Under the pieces are notes generated by a model, which was given only the letters and a program-made list of their open reading frames with translations, did no database searches and had not been told where the DNA came from. The position numbers and the translations under genes were made by a program. From Heterotrichella gracilis (lineage: Eukaryota > Sar > Xanthophyceae > Tribonematales > Xanthonemataceae), in contig JAULBX010025596.1 of assembly GCA_032358255.1 (NCBI GenBank), positions 1 to 58,996 of the forward strand: DNA of 58,996 nt. Reading direction: 5' to 3'. Shown here one piece after another: positions 54,401 to 58,996 of the stretch. Within the stretch, counting starts at the first letter, position 1. Each line of letters opens with the position of its first letter.

Positions 54401-57400
54401 GCTACCCCCCCTGCTTCGCAAAACGGCGACGCTGACGTGGCGGGTGGTGCCGCCAAGGAGCATGTGGGCGGTGATGATGTCATCAATGAGAAGGAGGAGG
54501 GTGGCGCCACCCCTGCAGCATCCCCCGCAGTTGACGTGGCACCAGAGGCTGCTGGCGACAGTCCAGCTCAGCGCAAGCCATCAGAGTCTCTTGCTGAGCG
54601 TAGCCCATCGGATAGTCCTGCCAAGCGCAGCGCCTCAGGTACTTTCATGAACCCGCCGTCATCTTGTTTTCGTAGTTTATGTCGCTTTTTGTCTGTCTGG
54701 GCGCTGCCATCAGACAGGCCAGGCCAAGCTAAGCATTCTCTTTCATCGTACATGTAATTTTGCTCACGTCACAATAAATGAAAATCTCTATGGATATTGT
54801 AATGCTTTCGAAATTGCTTATGTCTTATTTCATTTCTTCTTAAAAATGAATCATTGATTGATATCTCGTTATAATTTCTTCCTCAGGCAGCCCCGTCAAG
54901 CGCAGCCCCTCAGCCAGCCCCGCTGCATCAGGGAGCAAGTCAAAATCCAAGTCCACCACTTCATCCTCATCCAGTGACGATGCCTCATCCAGCGCCAAGT
55001 CGGGGTCGGCAAGCAAGTCACGGTCCCGCAGCCGGTCGCGCAGCCGCGGGTCGAGGCGGCGGCGCAGCAGGGGGCGCGCCAGCAGGAGCAGGAGCAGGTG
55101 GGGCAACCCTAGACCCAAAAACCTAAGTCATAAACCCCAAACCCTGAGTCATAAACCCTAAACCCCAAACAGGCGTGGGTCGCAGCGGCGGCGCAGCAGG
55201 GGGCGCGCCAGCAGCGGCAGTTGGTTGGGGCCGCAAATCAAAGGAAACCTCAGGTGGACTTTAAAACAAAACAAAACAAATAAATAGTTGATTGGAAAAA
55301 AGCAAACGGTCAGCAAGCCAACATTAACATATTCAGAAAAAGTGAGGAAAAAGCATGATTTGTCCCCAAACATCCACCTGCAGCCATGATGCATCTGCAC
55401 ATGTTTCATGCGACGGTGTTGCTGTTTCTCAACTGTCCCCGTTGTTTTGTCCCAGGGACCGCAGGCGCTCCCGCAGCCGTGAGCGCAAGGCCAGCCCCAA
55501 GCGCTGGGAGGACTACAAGCCAACCACAGAGTGAGTGCATGAACCACTTATGGAAACCCTGGGCACCTACGCCCATTGTTGGCATGGAACCCTGCAACCT
55601 GCCCACTGCACGCATCCTGCTCGACTGCTTGCTTATTGCTGATAAGCTAAGATCAGCTACAATCAGCTATGATCAGTTTTGATCAGCACCAGGGTGGATA
55701 CTGATCCTGGTCACCTGCACACCTTGAGGCTGTGTGTCTCATGAACACCGAATGGTGATTCCCATGCACGCATCTCCCCACGGAGGCGCATAAACCCATC
55801 CAACCCTGCCCTCAGCCCTTGCACTCCCCTCCCGCCACCCCTCACAACCCCCAACCCTCCACCCCACCCAGCCCCACACTGAATGCCCACTACTCCACCA
55901 CCTCACCACCCCCACCACCCCACCCACCGCAGGATTCAGGACCTGTTCATCCGGGCGCTGAAGGAGGTGCTTGCCCGCAAGCGCCCCCCCTGGAACATCT
56001 CCCTCATCAATGACGTCATGCGGCAGTACGACAGGGGGTGGAACGTGCAGCGCAGGGTGGGGCTGGCTTTCTCTGCATTCTGCAAAAGGTGAGGGGTTGC
56101 TTGGTGGGGAGGGAGAGGGGGAGAGGAGAGGGAGGGGGCATGGGTGGAGGTGGGAGAGGGAGGGGAGTCAGGTGGTGTGTGGCAGGTTGCCAGTGGGTGC
56201 AAGGTTTATGGGGGTAGAATTGCGCAGGTGAACAGTGTGGTAGGGGGTGGAATGTGCAGGGGAGGCTTTCTTGGCGTTGTGCACAAAGTGGGCACAAGGG
56301 TGGAGGGGGTGGTAGGGTTTGCAAGGGGAGGAGGGGCAGCAGACTGGGGGCCCAAGGGATGGGGTAGCTGGCATGTGTCCAGTTGCAAGTTATCACATGG
56401 CCGTGGTGTGGTGAGGCTAGCGCAACGGCCACCTGGACATAGACCATCTAAGTTTCTTTTAGTAATAGCCCAAACCCCAACCTAGCCCCTACACCCTACC
56501 CCCCCCCCCCCCTGCAGCTTTGAGCGCGAGGGCCACCTGGACATTGACCATTCAAAACCCTAAACCCTAGACCCTAACCCCGACTCCTGCGTGCAGCTTT
56601 GAGCGCGAGGGCCACCTGGACATCGAGCAGCGCGGCCACTCCATCATGGTGCGCGGGTCAAAGTACGAGCGGGAGGTCAAGCGCAGGTCGCCTTCGCCGG
56701 TCAGGAGGAGGGGGGGCAGGTCGCCATCGCCCATCCGCCGCCGCAGGTAGGGTTTGAGGCTCAGAAGGGGGAATGGGGTGGGGGTGGGGCTGTGCTTATA
56801 CTTTAGGGTTTAGGGTCTGGAACTGTACGCCTGGTGGCGGGTGTGGGGTGGGGCCTGTGCGAGCTGGCGTGTAGGGGGGTGGGTCGCTGCCGCCCGTCCA
56901 CCGCCAGAGGTGGTCATCAAGTGGTGTTCCTGTGATTTAATTGGGTTGTGATCCAATGTGGATGTGGTGCATCGCGATAAATGTTGCTGTTTGCGAGGGG
57001 ATCTGCTGAGCTATGATTTGATGCGAGGTAATCAAATTCAAATTTTTTGCGCAGGTCGCGCAGCCGCTCCCGCCAGCGCCGCAGCCCCAGCCGGCGCAGG
57101 AGCGGGTCAAGGGACAGGCGGCGCGCAGGCAGCAGGGGGGGGGGGTCACCCAGGTAAGGTGGGGGGAGGGAGAGCGGGGGCGTAGCGTATGCGAAGGTCA
57201 TGTGCGCGGTATGCAATTTCACTGCCACGGTGTTGGTAGCAGTGGGGCCACGCGTGCTGCCCCGGTGTAACTCCAAAATAGCGGATGGTAGGGTAGTGGC
57301 AAGGTTGGTAGGGTAATGGCAAGGTGCTAGCAGTGCGCTTGCAAGCTGGTTCCAAGGTGGTAGTTAAGGTGGTTGGCAAGGTGGCCGGAGGGTTTATGCT

Positions 57401-57538
57401 GTAGTTGACGCCTGGTCTTGTCATGGATGCAGGCCGAAGGACAGCGTGGAGCGAGGTGCGCGCAAGCGGTCGCCGGCGGGGGGCGATCGGTGGGAGGCGC
57501 GCGCCGATTATGGCACCGATCGCTGGGAGATGACCTAG
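51499..57538 (+). CDS. RS-rich nuclear protein with coiled coil and unassigned C-terminal domain
   Basis: Thirteen exons (51499-51582, 51706-51799, 52063-52187, 52713-52862, 53067-53395, 53829-54003, 54212-54638, 54887-55097, 55456-55530, 55933-56088, 56597-56746, 57055-57153, 57433-57538) give 726 residues with closed phases. Residues 1-151 are Ala/Glu/Lys-rich and predicted coiled coil (KLEEALQEAQDDVENARNVL). A first RS domain covers about 170-300 (SRSPMRSRSRSKSRSRSRTR), an acidic Lys/Glu/Ala/Ser-rich segment 320-461, and a second RS stretch 475-556. A non-repetitive helical block at about 558-640 follows (IQDLFIRALKEVLARKRPPW, then NDVMRQYDRGWNVQRR, then FCKSFEREGHLDIEQRG). A third RS/RG tail ends in DRWEMT. 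The composition suggests a splicing-related nuclear protein, but I see no RRM and no PWI domain and cannot name the family. An 11-G run lies in the coding exon at 57135-57145; the phase only closes with 11. Confidence 0.85.
55044..55215 (+). repeat. Copy of RS-gene exon 8 3' edge after a CCCTAAA tract
   Basis: GGTCGAGGCGGCGGCGCAGC to GCGCGCCAGCAG (55049-55085) recurs at about 55178-55215 with one or two changes. Between them is a degenerate CCCTAAA tract (55106-55169) ending in AAACAG, so the copy also has a cryptic acceptor. Confidence 0.88.
56030..56295 (+). repeat. Degenerate copy of RS-gene exon 10 3' edge
   Basis: AGGGGGTGGAACGTGCAGCG through the donor (56034-56090) is echoed at about 56245-56290 (AGGGGGTGGAATGTGCAGGG, GGCTTTCTTGGCGTTGTGCA, AAAGTG) with a small deletion. 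Confidence 0.7.
56418..56640 (+). repeat. Three copies of RS-gene exon 11 start
   Basis: The functional start (GCAG at 56593-56596, then CTTTGAGCGCGAGGGCCACC) has a near-identical decoy at 56515-56550 with its own poly-C and CTGCAG. An older trace lies at 56418-56450 (GCGCAACGGCCACCTGGACA). A CCCTAAACCCTAGACCCTAA tract (56557-56577) separates the decoy from the real exon. Confidence 0.92.
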
Positions 57539-58996
57539 CAAGGGGCAAGCTGGACTGCGTTTTGAAGTGTAGCTGGCGCCTTCAGGCTGTTTTACTACAC
57601 ATGGGTGGGTGGGCCCTGAGGGTCCATCCATGCCTCCAAGATAGGCTGTGCGCTGCCACGAGGTCTCCGCTGTGCACAGCCAGATCAGATACTGTGCAGC
57701 TGTAACAGCATGCTGTGGATAAGGAGATTCCCCTTGTCAGGGACACGTGGCTGCACTTTCAGTTGCGCAATCGCACGATACACACCGGTTGGATGCATTT
57801 GGGAGTGTGTCATGATGGTCTAAGAATGGAAACAAAGTCGAAGGTCAAGTCATGAATTGTTTACAACCTAGGAGCTAGATGGGTGGTACTGGGCACCCAA
57901 ACATCACCTGGTACTTTATGTTTCCAGCGCAGGAGCTACGGTTTCCCCTTGAAATGCCACCCGTTCCACTTTCTCTAGTGGGTACAGTGACATTCAATTG
58001 ACATGCAACACGTTGGTTCGGAGTTAAATTTTGTTGTGCCACTGGCTAAGTCATTTTGCCAACTTCAATGGAATTGCGATGTAAGTGCCACTCGCGATGT
58101 CAGAGTGATGCCCTAGACAAACCATCATGCGCAGAAAATGAATTTTAAACAAGTCTTGGAATCCATCCATCCGATGGTGACACACTGTGACATATGAGCG
58201 CATGCATTGCCAACGCGACAGCATGTAGCTCAATAAAAACCTACGCAATTAGTGCCGCTGTTGCAAGGCTTGGCATTGTGCTTGGAGGATGGCGGGTCCT
58301 CCAGGAGGGAACCCAAGTATGCACGCCTTCGCCGTGCAGCGAATGGGGACCGACTAACCGTTACTGAGTTACTGACCAGGCGAATCAACTCAGAACACTC
58401 AGTGCTCAGTGAGGACTCCAGCACTAGCTACAGACTGGCAGGGATCGGCAAGGAGTTGCTGGGGTGTACATGTTACAGATGGGAGGACAAGATAGTGTAA
58501 TACAATGGAGGTCTTGGAATGGGTTTGGAACCCATGCTGGAATGGGTTCCATGCTGGAGCCTCCAGGGTCTGTGCACATGCCAGCAGTGCAGTCAACAGC
58601 TGAGTCTGGATAAAAGGAGGTCCCTGAACTAATGCAAGGTCTGACAAGCAAAGAACAACAAGATGTCGTGCGATGGGGCATGTCAGTGCGATAGTACATA
58701 GCCCAGGGAAGAAATGGTACCACCAAGCTCTAAGAAGAGAAAGATGGGTAGTGCACAATGCCACTCACCAGGGCTGAAGCCTCGGAGATATGGTCAGGAT
58801 AGCTATAGAAGCTCCTCTAGGACAAAGCGGGTTTACTATCTCAAGTATTACAGTGCCTGATCCTCATAAGGGACAGGGTAGGACAAGCAAGGTCCACCAC
58901 TTGGGTTGGAGATGCTAGCAGGGTATGCGGCAGGCTCCTGGCACAATGCACAGGTAGCAGCTGCGATGCTGGGTCGGCCCGAGTATTCTCCTCGGA
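57539..58996. other. Right-end intergenic region
   Basis: Nothing past the RS gene can be assigned to a family. Open stretches on both strands near 58250-58760 have no recognisable motif. A perfect 9 bp inverted repeat (GGAACCCAT / ATGGGTTCC, 58527-58535 and 58542-58550) sits in a small cluster of related words. Confidence 0.45.
57701..57705 (+). terminator. TGTAA poly(A) signal, RS-rich gene
   Basis: TGTAA 162 bases after the stop codon; candidate poly(A) signal by motif and position. Confidence 0.4.

Noticed and set aside
1198-56580. True telomere or subtelomere
   Set aside because: Heptamer tracts are short, degenerate, occur in both orientations and sit inside introns of ordinary housekeeping genes.

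Overview
The window is nuclear DNA of a green alga, most likely a core chlorophyte. Every protein gene I could rebuild is split by short GT-AG introns (one GC-AG) with a strong GCAG acceptor. Codon use is GC-rich. The gene set includes plastid and plant-type products: a starch-glucan phosphatase LSF2, an ELIP-type light-harvesting-like protein, a PPR-SMR protein and an SR45a/TRA2 splicing factor. Several genes are followed by TGTAA, the usual chlorophyte poly(A) signal. Telomere-type heptamers in the introns are TTTAGGG (Arabidopsis type), not the TTTTAGGG of Chlamydomonas, which mildly favours a trebouxiophyte-like lineage. I cannot name the species.

Layout, left to right: SEC24 (+, 5' end outside the window) converges on IMMP2L (-). 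LSF2 (+) and an R3H/ankyrin protein (+) follow, converging on TRAPPC2 (-). A PPR-SMR protein (+) converges on ELIP (-). A very large SFI1-like centrin-binding protein (+) and SR45a/TRA2 (+) come next, converging on an ELMO-domain gene (-). A hotdog thioesterase (+) and an RS-rich protein (+) close the window. That is 12 genes, with intergenic gaps of about 0.3-1.7 kb. For 10 of them the exon phases close exactly to one open frame. SFI1 (exon 7/8) and ELMO (near its N-terminus) each keep one unresolved junction. The genes do not form one pathway. SEC24 and TRAPPC2 both act in ER-Golgi traffic, and SR45a and the RS protein both look splicing-related, but I read this as ordinary nuclear gene order.

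The most unusual feature lies in the introns. Again and again a 30-100 bp piece of an exon edge, with its splice site, is copied once to three times into the neighbouring intron, and the copies are often separated by short degenerate (TTTAGGG)n or (CCCTAAA)n tracts. I found this in SEC24, IMMP2L, R3H-ANK, PPR-SMR, SFI1, the thioesterase and the RS gene. The heptamer orientation tends to follow the splice site: TTTAGGG in sense just after donors, CCCTAAA in sense just before acceptors, with exceptions that I list. This looks like an active process of intron growth, or intron gain, by tandem duplication with telomere-type filler.
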